NCBI GenBank assembly: GCA_001790855.1 | Contig: MGDH01000024.1 | Span: 42,165 to 80,944 of the forward strand | Direction of reading: 5' to 3' | DNA length: 38,780 nt | DNA from: Candidatus Schekmanbacteria bacterium RIFCSPLOWO2_02_FULL_38_14 | Lineage (GTDB): Bacteria > Schekmanbacteria > GWA2-38-11 | In this document: positions 16,469 to 24,891 of the stretch, in pieces | Layout of the letters: the number at the start of each line of letters is the position of its first letter | Position numbering within the stretch: position 1 is the first letter of the stretch | The notes under the pieces: model-generated | Told to the model about the DNA's origin: nothing | Database searches by the model: none | What the model saw: the letters and a program-made list of their open reading frames with translations, nothing else | Program-made: the position numbers and the translations under genes

Positions 16469-18259
16469 TTATATTATCCCCAGTTCTTTAAGCTTTTCCT
16501 GAGTTGGCACACCATCTTTGTCCCATCCCCTGATTTTGTAGTAATCATCAAGCATTGGCTCAAGAATTGCAACTTCTCCCTTTGTCGGACCATCAGGAAC
16601 AGGTTCTTCAAGAAGTCTCTTGGGAATGGAATCAGCCTCTCTTTTAAGCCCAGCCCTGACATTAAACAGTCTTTCAATATTCCATGTTCTTTCACCTGAA
16701 AGCTGGTAATCTCTGAGAGTAAAGTTTTCTCCTGTTGCGGCATTCAAGAGATTGACAAATGGTTCATGGCTGACAACAACAGTTGCAAACATACAGACAC
16801 CGTTGCTGTCGTTTGCTGCCCCTAAATCCTGCAGCTCTCTTGCAATTTCCGCCTTGCCTTCAATTATTTTGGATTTTACTTTTTTGGGAATTCCGAAAAC
16901 CTCTGCAAATACTGTTGCACCCCTTGTATGGTCTCCGCCTCTGGGGTTTGTTGCATAGGTAAGCGCCATCCCTTTTGAACCCCTCGGGTCATAGGCTGAT
17001 ATCTCCTGTTTTTTTGATGTCATCGAAAACTCAGGATGCCCGTATCTTGAAGCAAGCCTGAAGCTTCCTTCAGCAAGTTTGTCCCCAAAGCCTTCCCTCA
17101 TTCCTGTTTTCCTTACCATCTCAACCATTGCCTTGGCATTGCCAAAACTCAGGTTCATGCCAACTTCTTTTTCTGTTATATAACCCTTTTCAAAAAGCTC
17201 CATTGCGCAGGCGATTGTCACACCCATTGAAATGCTGTCCATCCCAAGTTCATTGCAGATGTAATTTGCCTTTGCCACTGCGCTCAGGTTATCAATCATG
17301 CAGGTTGAACCAAAGGCATAAACAGTTTCATATTCAGGTCCCTCGCCCATTCCTGCAAAATCAGGGTCAGTTACCTTTGTAACCCTTCCGCAGCCAAGAA
17401 CACAACCGTGGCAGCTTCTTTTTCGCACCAGTATATTTTTTCTTATTGCCTGACCGCTTATATTTGGCGCGCCTGCAAAAATAGATTCTCTGAAATTGTT
17501 CGCAGGCAGAATTCCGACCTGATTGCATATATCAACAGCCATTGTCGTGCCAAGGATTCCGTAACCTTTTGCAAGGTCTCCTGCAAAGAGGTTTGAGATT
17601 TCAAGATTTTTGTCCCTGAAGCCATCTGCAACTCCAAATCCCTTTGTTCCCCTTACAACAATGGCTTTAAGGTTTTTTGAACCCATAACTGCGCCGACCC
17701 CGGACCTTGCCGCAGACCTGTTCCTGTCATTCATAATAGCGGCAATCAGAACAAGTTTTTCTCCTGCAGGACCTATGCAGGCGACCCTTGCCTTGCAATC
17801 CGTTTCTTTTCTTAAAATGTCGTCTGTCCTGTGAACATCCTTTCCCCAGACGCCTGAAGCCTCTTTTATTTCAACCCTGTCATTCTTAATCCAGAGATAG
17901 ACAGGCTTCTCGCTTTTACCCTCAATGATTATTCCGTCATATCCTGCAGCCTTGAGTTCAGGTCCCCAGTACCCTCCTGAATTTGAGCAGGCAATCGATT
18001 CAGTCAGGGGAGATTTTGTTACAACCATGAACCTTGCCCCGCAGGGAGCGCCTGTTCCTGTCAGCGGACCGGTTATGAATATCAGTTTATTTTCAGGACT
18101 CAAACCATCAACTTTCGGGTCAACCTCATCAAGCAGAATTTTTGACGCAACCCCTCTTCCCCCAATATAATCTTTGGCAAGAGACTGATTTAAATCTTCT
18201 ATTTTTATTTCTTTGTTAGTTAAGTTTATTCTTAATATTTTTCCAACCCATCCCTTCAT
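16469..18259 (-). CDS. aor: aldehyde ferredoxin oxidoreductase (tungsten-pterin family)
   Basis: 596 residues, full length. It oxidises aldehydes to acids, or the reverse with low-potential electrons, using a bis-pterin tungsten cofactor. The N-terminal AOR_N domain shows RINLTNKEIKIEDL, YIGGRGVASKIL and TGPLTGTGAPCGARFMVVTKSPLT. The [4Fe-4S] ligands are C283-H-G-C286-V-L-G-C290 and C489 (SNGVC), at almost the spacing of the Pyrococcus enzyme. GPEYET and DPRGSKGMAL are conserved pterin and active-site stretches. Its ATG overlaps the ferredoxin stop by ATGA, so the two are translationally coupled, as in AorAB pairs of anaerobic aromatic degraders. No FAD subunit (AorC) is present in the window. 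Confidence 0.95.
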   Translation of the reverse strand: MKGWVGKILRINLTNKEIKIEDLNQSLAKDYIGGRGVASKILLDEVDPKVDGLSPENKLIFITGPLTGTGAPCGARFMVVTKSPLTESIACSNSGGYWGPELKAAGYDGIIIEGKSEKPVYLWIKNDRVEIKEASGVWGKDVHRTDDILRKETDCKARVACIGPAGEKLVLIAAIMNDRNRSAARSGVGAVMGSKNLKAIVVRGTKGFGVADGFRDKNLEISNLFAGDLAKGYGILGTTMAVDICNQVGILPANNFRESIFAGAPNISGQAIRKNILVRKRSCHGCVLGCGRVTKVTDPDFAGMGEGPEYETVYAFGSTCMIDNLSAVAKANYICNELGMDSISMGVTIACAMELFEKGYITEKEVGMNLSFGNAKAMVEMVRKTGMREGFGDKLAEGSFRLASRYGHPEFSMTSKKQEISAYDPRGSKGMALTYATNPRGGDHTRGATVFAEVFGIPKKVKSKIIEGKAEIARELQDLGAANDSNGVCMFATVVVSHEPFVNLLNAATGENFTLRDYQLSGERTWNIERLFNVRAGLKREADSIPKRLLEEPVPDGPTKGEVAILEPMLDDYYKIRGWDKDGVPTQEKLKELGII

Positions 18260-18741
18260 AGTTCTTTCACCCCCTCAAGCTTTAAGCTTAGATCAGAAAA
18301 AAGTTTATCCCTTCCAGCCTTCTCTTCATCTGATATCTCTCTCCACTCCAAAGCCTTGTCCCTGCAGAAAAGCACACACTCAGGATTTCCCTGGCAAAAA
18401 TCACACTTAATCACATGCCCAGAATCATCATAGTGGAATATATGTTTTACAGGACATGCCTCAACACAGGCCCCGCAGCAGGTGCATGTATCCTGATCAA
18501 TTGTTACAATCCCTGTCTCTTTGTCCTTTGAAATTGCATCAACCGGACAGGCAGAAAGACATGGCGGATTATTACATTGAAAACAGGTGACAGGAAAATA
18601 CAGATTTTCCTCATCAAATGTTACGCACTTGATTTTTGAAAGCTGATTGGTGAACACATTAAAATACTTGTGAGAACAAGCTGTCTCACACCTCTTGCAG
18701 CTTGTGCATTTATCAGGCTTGAAATGAATTACATTAGCCAT
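18256..18741 (-). CDS. four-cluster ferredoxin, electron-transfer subunit for the AOR
   Basis: 161 residues. Sixteen Cys form four [4Fe-4S] sets: C12/15/18/22, C53/56/61/65, C86/89/92/96 (C88 is an extra Cys), and C113/116/122/126, the HycB/CooF/DmsB-like arrangement. The tail (~130-161) is acidic and basic without Cys. AGGAGGGG precedes the ATG. Its stop overlaps the AOR start, so it is very probably the partner subunit, comparable to AorA, which carries electrons between the tungsten enzyme and a soluble or membrane acceptor. Confidence 0.93.
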   Translation of the reverse strand: MANVIHFKPDKCTSCKRCETACSHKYFNVFTNQLSKIKCVTFDEENLYFPVTCFQCNNPPCLSACPVDAISKDKETGIVTIDQDTCTCCGACVEACPVKHIFHYDDSGHVIKCDFCQGNPECVLFCRDKALEWREISDEEKAGRDKLFSDLSLKLEGVKEL

Positions 18742-18763
18742 AACCCCTCCTCTGACAGATAAT

Positions 18764-18819
18764 TAACTTATAACTTACAACCTATGACTTATAACTAACA
18801 GCTTACGACTTCTAACAGT
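18764..18819. repeat. degenerate ACTTATAACTTACAACC-type repeat
   Basis: The short gap between the ferredoxin and QueG-like genes holds several imperfect copies of an ACTTAYAACT word (taacttataacttacaacc, then tgacttataactaacagc, then ttacgacttctaac). There is no gene and no obvious hairpin. The function is unknown; it is probably a decayed dispersed repeat. Confidence 0.5.
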
Positions 18820-18841
18820 TTAAAATTTGTGCAATATTATA

Positions 18842-19969
18842 TCAACTCATAGACTCCAGAGAGTCTTTGATTTCTTTTTTAACACCCGCATCCTGCTCTT
18901 TTTTCAGAGCCTTTTCAAGCCCTGTTTTTGAGCCTGCACCCTTGATTTTACCAAGTGCCCAAGAAGAATATTCTCTTACAACATCCTCGCCATTTTCAAG
19001 AGCGTCAAGAAGCGAAGCAGTCGCCCTTTCATCAGAAAAATTTCCAAGTGCTATTGCAGCGTTCCTCTGGAGATATTTTTTCTCAACAAGGAAAAATCCG
19101 AACAGTGTCGGGGCATATTTGTTTTCCCATTGCTCATCTGAAATAGAAAGTATTGATGTCAGTTCAGGCGAAATAATATCATCCGGAATATTTCCGTGCT
19201 CAACAGGTTTCAGGTTCCTGTTATAGGGGCAGACGTCTCTGCATATCCTGCACCCTTCGCCAAGGAGGTTGCCTCCTGCATCGCGGATTTCCTTCGGGAG
19301 ATATCCTTTGTTATGTCCAAAATTAAAGTCAATACATTTTCTCACATCACAAAAATATGGTTTTTCAAGCGCTCCTGTCGGGCAGGCTTCAATGCAGAGA
19401 GTACATTCTCCGCAGCCATCCTTTAATGGCTCATCAGGCTCCATTTCCGCATCAGTTATAAAAGCAGAAAGGGAAATCCATGCACCGAGCTTATTGTTCT
19501 GGATAACTGCATTTTTTCCGTATCTTCCAACACCACATTCTGATGCCTTTAACTTTATCGGGAAACCTCCTGCTGCAAGAGAAGAGCACTGGTAGCCCCT
19601 TTTTTTTAAAAAATCTTCTATTTCAGAAGACCTCTTTGCGCTTTTACCTAAAAAATCCGAATCAACATGGCTTTCTTCCACATAACCAAGGAGCCTCCTT
19701 TTTGCCTTTTCCATATCAGAACCTTTGCCAAAGTATGAATTAGTTCCTGTAACAATAACTGATTTTGCACCAGAAAGAAAATCCTCAGGTTGGTAGATGT
19801 TTGCATCTCCCCCTGCAATTGGTGTTGACTTGGCAAAAACCTCTCTCATAATCCTGATTCTTTCGCAATCCTCATTGCTGTAATTATCAGCAGAGGCTAT
19901 CCCGACTTCATCAACACCGAGTTTCTCCAGTGCAAATTCTTTTAGTTCTTTTTTTAGAGAATTATTCAT
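18842..19969 (-). CDS. QueG-like double 4Fe-4S protein with C-terminal HEAT repeats
   Basis: 375 residues from the ATG at 19969 (a TTG directly before it is rejected). It has the architecture of epoxyqueuosine reductase: a cobalamin-binding region (~60-170, GAKSVIVTGTN, LAAGGFPIKLKASECGVGRYGKNA), two [4Fe-4S] sites (C186/189/192/196 and C240/243/247 with a distal Cys), and HEAT-like repeats (RNAAIALGNFSDERAT, REYSSWALGKI) at ~300-375. The N-terminal stretch MREVFAKSTPIAGGDANIYQ is unlike classic QueG, so this is probably a paralogue with a different substrate. It is encoded upstream of the ferredoxin-AOR pair on the same strand, which suggests an Fe-S redox partner. No clear ribosome site. 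Confidence 0.85.
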   Translation of the reverse strand: MNNSLKKELKEFALEKLGVDEVGIASADNYSNEDCERIRIMREVFAKSTPIAGGDANIYQPEDFLSGAKSVIVTGTNSYFGKGSDMEKAKRRLLGYVEESHVDSDFLGKSAKRSSEIEDFLKKRGYQCSSLAAGGFPIKLKASECGVGRYGKNAVIQNNKLGAWISLSAFITDAEMEPDEPLKDGCGECTLCIEACPTGALEKPYFCDVRKCIDFNFGHNKGYLPKEIRDAGGNLLGEGCRICRDVCPYNRNLKPVEHGNIPDDIISPELTSILSISDEQWENKYAPTLFGFFLVEKKYLQRNAAIALGNFSDERATASLLDALENGEDVVREYSSWALGKIKGAGSKTGLEKALKKEQDAGVKKEIKDSLESMS

Positions 19970-20074
19970 CAATAAATTTAATCAATACAGACTGCTTTCA
20001 GCCCGCATTAGATAACATTTTGATATCTTTTATTAAAGAAAACGAATTTAGTCAAACAATAATTAAGAGAGATG

Positions 20075-20197
20075 TTAACGGTTTGTTTTTTTCCATTCTT
20101 CAAGGAGTTCATCCCTGAATTTTTGGTGGGCAATGTTGATTAGTGCCTCTGCGCGCTGGCTCAAGGTCTTACCTTTTAGTTCAGCGATTCCTGAGCA
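20075..20197 (-). pseudogene. relic of an acetyl-CoA hydrolase / 4-hydroxybutyrate CoA-transferase C terminus
   Basis: On the minus strand a 40-codon frame closed by TAA (20077-20075) reads AELKGKTLSQRAEALINIAH and then QKFRDELLEEWKKTNR. This is the conserved end of acetyl-CoA hydrolase/transferase family proteins (...LKGKS..QRAEALI.IAHP.FR.EL...). It is directly preceded by an in-frame stop (20200-20198), and the remaining ~390 residues are absent, so this is a deletion remnant. It lies between the QueG-like and PNPOx-like genes, evidence that a CoA-transferase was lost here. Confidence 0.75.
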
Positions 20198-20234
20198 TTA
20201 GAAATCAGTTTACTATGTTATGAGTGCAACCAAC

Positions 20235-20978
20235 CTACTTCTTAAAATTAGGATTCTCCCAGAGCTGATAAGGGGAATATCCTTCTTTCATTAAAGATGA
20301 ATCAAAGTAAATAACTCTTTCAATATCTATCTTTGTCATCACCATTCTTTTTTTTGCCCTGTCGCTTTGCACTCTGTAAAAAACATATTTCTTGCTAAGT
20401 TCCTCAAATTCCTTTGCATCAGAATCGAACATTGTTGCCTTGCCGAATATCTGCACACTTTTCCACCAGCGTTTCTCAGGCGGATTTGGGCCTTCAATTG
20501 AGCCCTCAAAATGAACCAAGCTCACATAGGGATTCTTTTTAAGCTGGGCAAGTTTCTCTGTTCCCTTTTCGTTTGAGCAGATGATTATATGCTCATCCGG
20601 CACAAGGGTGAAATCCGCTGTTGTTGCAGTTGGATAAGGGTTCCACCATGAACCTCCAACTGTTGCCATGACAAAACGCTGTCTGTAGGGAAGGAAATCA
20701 GCAATTTTTTTCCATATTTCATCCCTTGTCATCTGCTTGTAGTTGTTTATCCACATGCGGGTTGCAGTGGATTTTGCATCGTAATCAACTTCGTGGCATT
20801 CAGAACATGTCATGGAAATTTCTGTAGTAGGATGAGAGGAGCTTTTTTTGTCTGATGCAGTTATTTTCCCTCCTTTTTCTTTTGCAACTGTGCTATCTGC
20901 TGCAAAAGAGTTGTGGAAGAAATATATTCCAAAAATGCAAATAAATATTAATATCAGAGCTAATCTTAATTTTTTCAT
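20235..20978 (-). CDS. exported PNPOx-like protein with one haem c motif
   Basis: 247 residues. A signal peptide (~1-27, LRLALILIFICIFGIYFFHN then SFAA) is followed by a Lys/Ser-rich linker and a single CSECH motif (C58-C61-H62), a covalent haem c site. Residues ~80-247 resemble the pyridoxamine 5'-phosphate oxidase-like split barrel (ADFTLVPDEHIIICSNEKGT, NPYVSLVHFEG, WWKSVQIFGKATMF, KIDIERVIYFDS), which usually binds FMN, haem or F420. A periplasmic haem-flavin fusion would be unusual. The gene has its own promoter and stands apart from the AOR cluster. The redox partner and substrate are unknown. Confidence 0.82.
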   Translation of the reverse strand: MKKLRLALILIFICIFGIYFFHNSFAADSTVAKEKGGKITASDKKSSSHPTTEISMTCSECHEVDYDAKSTATRMWINNYKQMTRDEIWKKIADFLPYRQRFVMATVGGSWWNPYPTATTADFTLVPDEHIIICSNEKGTEKLAQLKKNPYVSLVHFEGSIEGPNPPEKRWWKSVQIFGKATMFDSDAKEFEELSKKYVFYRVQSDRAKKRMVMTKIDIERVIYFDSSLMKEGYSPYQLWENPNFKK

Positions 20979-21013
20979 TCCTATCCCTTCATCTTTATAA
21001 TTTATTGAAATAC

Positions 21014-21042
21014 TAAATATTGCATACCAACTTTAAAGTCAA
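21014..21042 (-). promoter_or_regulatory. promoter of the exported PNPOx-like gene
   Basis: On the minus strand TTGACT (21042-21037) and TATTTA (21019-21014) are 17 bases apart, 36 bases before the start codon at 20978. Confidence 0.5.
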
Positions 21043-21121
21043 GAATTTTTCTTTAGCCACTTTAATCTTTGACTTTTAGCATCTCTGCATACTATATTTT
21101 AAAGAATCAGATACTGGGCAT

Positions 21122-22282
21122 ATGATTATGAAATGGGAAAAATTCAGAAATCAATTTCCTGTCACAAAAAACTACATCTATATGAATACCGGCTGGTGTG
21201 GGCCAAGGTCTCTGCGCGTACAAAAAAAGATTGATGAAATATTTAAGATTGAGTGCGAGCAGGGCGTTGCAAATCCTGAGCTTTTAAAGATACGTGAGGA
21301 TATCAGAAACAACACAAGAAAAAAAATTGCACAGCTTCTTAATGCCTGCGAAGAAGAAATAGCATTAACAGACAATACTTCAAACGGCATAAACATAATC
21401 GCTGCAAGCATTGATTGGAAAAAAGGAGATGAAGTAATAATCTCTGATGAAGAACATCCTGCAGGGGTTGTCCCATGGTTTCACCTGAGAAATCTATATG
21501 GTATAAAGGTAAAAGTTGCAAAGATAGGAAACAACGAGAATGATTTTTTAACAAGGCTTGAAGAATCCATTACTGAGAAAACAAGGCTTATCTGTCTAAG
21601 CCATGTATCATGCATGACAGGCTTCAGGCTTCCTGTTGATAAAATAAGCAGGGCAATGAAAGGAACAAAAGCGCTTTTCCTTGTCGATGGAGCGCAGTCT
21701 GCTGGGCAGATTGAAATAGATGTGAAAAAGCTTGAATGTGATATATATTCAGTGCCGGGGCAGAAATGGCTGATGGGACCTGAAGGAACAGGCGCTCTTT
21801 ATGTAAGGAAAAATTTGATAGATAAACTGAGCTGTATAAATGCAGGCTACAGATCAGTAAAGACTTTCAATTTTGAAAAAGAAGAAATGGCTCTCCACGA
21901 CTCAGCAAAGCGCTTTGAAATGGCGGATAAGAACACTGCGCTCCTTGCAGGGTTTGGCGAGGCAATGGATTCTTTGTCAGAAATAGGAATAGAAAAGATT
22001 GAAGAAAGGATAAAAAAGCTTTCTTTTAAATTAATTTCTTCCCTGAAACGAATTCCGGGCGCAGTGATACTGTCTCCCTTTGATGGAGGAATCTGTCACT
22101 CAGGATTGGTTTCAATAACTGTCAGCGACAAACTATCTTCTGAGATAGTAAACCGTTTATGCAGCGAAAAAAAAATAATATGCCGCTCTTTCCCGAGCAA
22201 AAACATAATGCGCTTCTCCGTGAATTTTTTCAATACAGAGGAAGAGATAGAAACTGTATCAATGGCAGTAAAAGAAATATGA
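21122..22282 (+). CDS. class V aminotransferase (PLP-dependent, cysteine desulfurase-like fold)
   Basis: 386 residues. It is a fold-type I PLP enzyme of class V: YMNTGWCGPRS, ALTDNTSNGINI (phosphate-binding turn), EEHPAGVVPW, LCLSHVS-like ICLSHVSCMTGFRLPV, LVDGAQSAG (PLP-binding Asp) and the Schiff-base Lys in VPGQKWLMGPEGTGALYV. It lacks the Cys-bearing loop of SufS/IscS desulfurases and looks nearer to the isopenicillin N epimerase-like group of racemases, lyases or aminotransferases. The substrate cannot be assigned. The start is ATG 21122 or 21128; no clear ribosome site. It is isolated, divergent from the PNPOx-like gene. Confidence 0.9.
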   Translation: MIMKWEKFRNQFPVTKNYIYMNTGWCGPRSLRVQKKIDEIFKIECEQGVANPELLKIREDIRNNTRKKIAQLLNACEEEIALTDNTSNGINIIAASIDWKKGDEVIISDEEHPAGVVPWFHLRNLYGIKVKVAKIGNNENDFLTRLEESITEKTRLICLSHVSCMTGFRLPVDKISRAMKGTKALFLVDGAQSAGQIEIDVKKLECDIYSVPGQKWLMGPEGTGALYVRKNLIDKLSCINAGYRSVKTFNFEKEEMALHDSAKRFEMADKNTALLAGFGEAMDSLSEIGIEKIEERIKKLSFKLISSLKRIPGAVILSPFDGGICHSGLVSITVSDKLSSEIVNRLCSEKKIICRSFPSKNIMRFSVNFFNTEEEIETVSMAVKEI

Positions 22283-22493
22283 AGAAAGATTAAAGAGATT
22301 TCTCTGCGAATTGTTAAGATAGACTTAACTCAGACCAATTCTCCTGCAGCGAAAATGCATAGCGGGAGCATTCCCCAAAGCTTGCTTCAGGAAACTTTGA
22401 TAAATCTTATTGAAAAACTTCTGACAATTATGAAACAATTTCATTCCAATTTATTTCAAGGAGTTAATTTTTAATTGAGTAAACATACAAAAA

Positions 22494-22832
22494 TTGCACC
22501 TTTTGAACAGCGTAAAGAAGACAGACGCCAGAGACCAACACTGCCTTGCAGCAGTAAGAGCTTCTCAGGAAAGATATCATACCAGACAAGGCACATACGC
22601 TGATGAAATAACCTCACTGGATATAAAGATGAGTCCTGCAAAATATTTCGCAGTAGGGTCAATTCAGGGTGGTTCTACAGGAAGCCTTAAAGACTCGTGG
22701 ACTCTTACGCTCACCCGTACAGGCACACCAGCAGGTTACGGCGCATACACAATCACCTTTACAGAAGAAGGTTTTGATGCAACAAACAGCACCATAGCCG
22801 GTTTGCCCGATATTAATCCAATGGGTACCTAA
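22494..22832 (+). pseudogene. truncated type IV pilin-like protein
   Basis: The frame encodes a pilin-type C-terminal domain: DARDQHCLAAVRASQERYHT, RQGTYADEITSLD, then SWTLTLTRTG, AYTITFTEEGFDA and TIAGLPDINPMGT. The prepilin leader and the hydrophobic N-terminal helix (FTLIE...) are missing, there is no ATG at the start of the frame, and no matching N-terminal sequence appears in the 210 bases before it. I read this as a decayed pilin gene. The upstream gap has only low-complexity sequence and an AAGGAG site leading to a TTG in a different frame, which is a dead end. Confidence 0.6.
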
Positions 22833-22841
22833 TACCGGTAA

Positions 22842-22997
22842 CTTTATCTCCCCATTCGGCTTGCAAAATACAGGCTGAACAGGGAATTTTTTCCTCCAGA
22901 TTCCACTGCCATGAAGAAAAAAATATCAATAAAGGATTACAGGAGAACTCTTGAGCAGTCAAGGGGTGGATATAGTATAAAACTTCTTTCCGGTTGA
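22842..22997 (+). pseudogene. possible remnant of an unidentified C terminus
   Basis: A 51-codon frame between stops reads LPIRLAKYRLNREFFPPDST, then KKKISIKDYRRTLEQSRGG and SIKLLSG before a TGA. The internal ATG has no ribosome site. The composition is protein-like and basic, but I recognise no family. It directly follows the pilin relic and may be another decayed gene; chance is also possible. Confidence 0.25.
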
Positions 22998-23055
22998 TTT
23001 TTTCCATACATAGTGTTAATTAAAATTCAGGTTTGATTTAAATAAGTTTTATTTT

Positions 23056-23931
23056 ATGAAAAAAATAACGCTATTTCTGCTAATATCTTTTGCTGCTGTT
23101 GCTATATTTCTTTCATTCCAAAAACCCTGCCATTCAAAGGACCTTGTGCAGAATTTCAAGACAGGCAAAATAAACTGGACAAAAGGGGTTATTGTTGCAT
23201 GGGGAGATGGATATGCTCCTAATGATGTAGCAGACAAAAATCTTGCAAGGGAACTTGCAAAAAGAGTGGCAATTCTTGATGCAAGGAAAAACCTTATTGA
23301 AATAGTAAAATCTGTCCGGCTTGATTCAAAGTTATCAATAGAGGATATTGCAAAAAGCTGGGACATGGCAGAAGAAAACCTGAAGAGAGCATCATTTGTC
23401 TCAAAAGCAAGGACAGACTTTATTGCTGACAACAGGGCAAGGGCAACCCTTGAGCTTAAAATTTACGGGATGCTTGCAGACACAGTTTACCCATTTGCTT
23501 CTGAGCCAGAAATTAAAGAATCAGAAAAAGAGAGATTTCCCCCTTTTGAGGGAAAAGAACTCTCTGCTGAAAAGGCAAAAACAGACAGCTTGTATTCAGG
23601 CATCATCATTGATGCAAGAAACCTTGAAGCAAAGCCTGCTCTTTTCCCAAAGATATTTAATGAAAAAGATGAGTTAATATATAATTACTCAAAAGTAGAT
23701 TATCCCTATGCGGTTGAGCAAGGAATGGTAAGATACACAAAGGATTTAAAAAGCGCAAGAAAGGATGAAAGAGTAAGCCCGAAACCACTTGTTTTAAGAG
23801 CTGTTGCAGTAAAAGGAGAAGAAAAAACAAATATTGTTATAAATACTGATGATTCAAAAAAACTGATGAAAGAAGAAAAAAATAGCGGGTTTTTGAAGCA
23901 AGGGAAAGTGGTTATTGTTGTTGATAAATGA
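23056..23931 (+). CDS. secreted LPP20-like protein
   Basis: 291 residues. It has a signal peptide (~1-27, MKKITLFLLISFAAVAIFLS, Cys at ~25 without a good lipobox). Residues ~40-150 show the LPP20/FlgT-N pattern (GYAPNDVADKNLARELAKRVA, LDARKNLIEIVKSVRLDS, then a Arg/Leu strand ATLELKIYGM). The second half (YSGIIIDARNLEAKPALFPKI, then YAVEQGMVRYTKDLKSARKD, NPLV-like PKPLVLRAVAVKG and TNIVINTDDSKKL) is a companion domain in this family of envelope proteins, often linked with flagella or lipoproteins in other bacteria. No flagellar genes occur here. No clear ribosome site. Confidence 0.75.
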   Translation: MKKITLFLLISFAAVAIFLSFQKPCHSKDLVQNFKTGKINWTKGVIVAWGDGYAPNDVADKNLARELAKRVAILDARKNLIEIVKSVRLDSKLSIEDIAKSWDMAEENLKRASFVSKARTDFIADNRARATLELKIYGMLADTVYPFASEPEIKESEKERFPPFEGKELSAEKAKTDSLYSGIIIDARNLEAKPALFPKIFNEKDELIYNYSKVDYPYAVEQGMVRYTKDLKSARKDERVSPKPLVLRAVAVKGEEKTNIVINTDDSKKLMKEEKNSGFLKQGKVVIVVDK

Positions 23932-23984
23932 AAAACAGGGTTTAGGGTTTAGAGTTAAGGGGTAAGAGTAAAGAATTAAGACAG

Positions 23985-24749
23985 CTAAAAATTGTATGTT
24001 TTCCCTTGTTGCAATATTCTGATGTCTTTATTCCTTAGTTTCATGATATCTTTAATAATATTGTTTTTAAACTGTGGCTTTAGGTGGGAGATATAGACAG
24101 GACAGTTAAGAGTTTCTATTTTCTCAAGCTCTTTTTTAAGAGCCTTTGGAGTCAGATGCCCGCCGAGGTTTGCAAGCCTTTCATGTTTATCAGGAAAAGA
24201 AGTTTCAAGAATTATTCCTTTAATGTTTTTTATATTTCCAATCTTTTCCCATAGCTCGTCTGTTGGTCCTGTATCGCCGGAATAAACTATTGTGCTGTTA
24301 TTTTTGGTTATTGAATATCCTACGCACGGAACAGAATGGTTTACGCTTATTGCTTCAATAGTAAACCCCTCTATTTGAATCCTTTTGTTTTCAGGAATAG
24401 TTTTTAAAACCAGGACAGGGTTTTTTGTATCAGGTATTTTTGTAAAATCAGGCCAGAGCACATTGTTGAATGCATGTCTTTTTAACGCATATATTACTTT
24501 CCGGATACTGTAAACTTTTAGTGGAGATCTTTTCCTACTGATCAGGTTATCAGGCAGAAAAAAAATATCCTTTATATGGTCAAAATGGCTGTGGGTTAAA
24601 AGTATGGCTTTTATTTTCATCTGTTCCTCAAGGGTGAGGGAAGAAACAATTGCGCCTGCATCAAGAGCGAGGATTCCGTCAATCAAAAAACTTGTAAGTT
24701 TTTGTCCTGGAAATCTTGAGCCGTGACAACCAAGAACTTTAAGCTTCAT
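23985..24749 (-). CDS. metallo-beta-lactamase-fold hydrolase, class II cyclic-nucleotide phosphodiesterase-like
   Basis: 254 residues. The di-metal site is THSHFDH (H53, H55, D57, H58), with further metal ligands expected in NHSVPCVGY (137-145), GDTG (158-161) and the C-terminal ISHLKP. The string VYSGDTGPTDELWEKI with GIILETSFPDKHERLANLGG is the form found in class II 3',5'-cyclic nucleotide phosphodiesterases (PDE1/CpdP type) rather than in RNase Z. Cyclic nucleotide hydrolysis is therefore likely but not proven. It stands alone on the minus strand, divergent from the nucleotidyltransferase gene. Confidence 0.82.
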   Translation of the reverse strand: MKLKVLGCHGSRFPGQKLTSFLIDGILALDAGAIVSSLTLEEQMKIKAILLTHSHFDHIKDIFFLPDNLISRKRSPLKVYSIRKVIYALKRHAFNNVLWPDFTKIPDTKNPVLVLKTIPENKRIQIEGFTIEAISVNHSVPCVGYSITKNNSTIVYSGDTGPTDELWEKIGNIKNIKGIILETSFPDKHERLANLGGHLTPKALKKELEKIETLNCPVYISHLKPQFKNNIIKDIMKLRNKDIRILQQGKTYNF

Positions 24750-24891
24750 TAGATAGCAGCTTTCAGAATTAAAATATTTTAAGTGTTGCTCTGTTTATTT
24801 TTAACCATATCAACAAAATTATGACAAGAAAAATATAATTACAATATAATCATTTCTTGACCAAGCGGGGAATTTCTCATAAATTAAAAGT

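Noticed and set aside
16752-18410. Several plus-strand frames across the AOR and ferredoxin genes
   Set aside because: They are antisense shadows of strongly conserved enzymes on the minus strand, with no ribosome sites.
22474-22605. Short protein from a TTG after AAGGAG, in another frame of the pilin relic
   Set aside because: 43 codons without recognisable domain, overlapping a frame with clear pilin homology.
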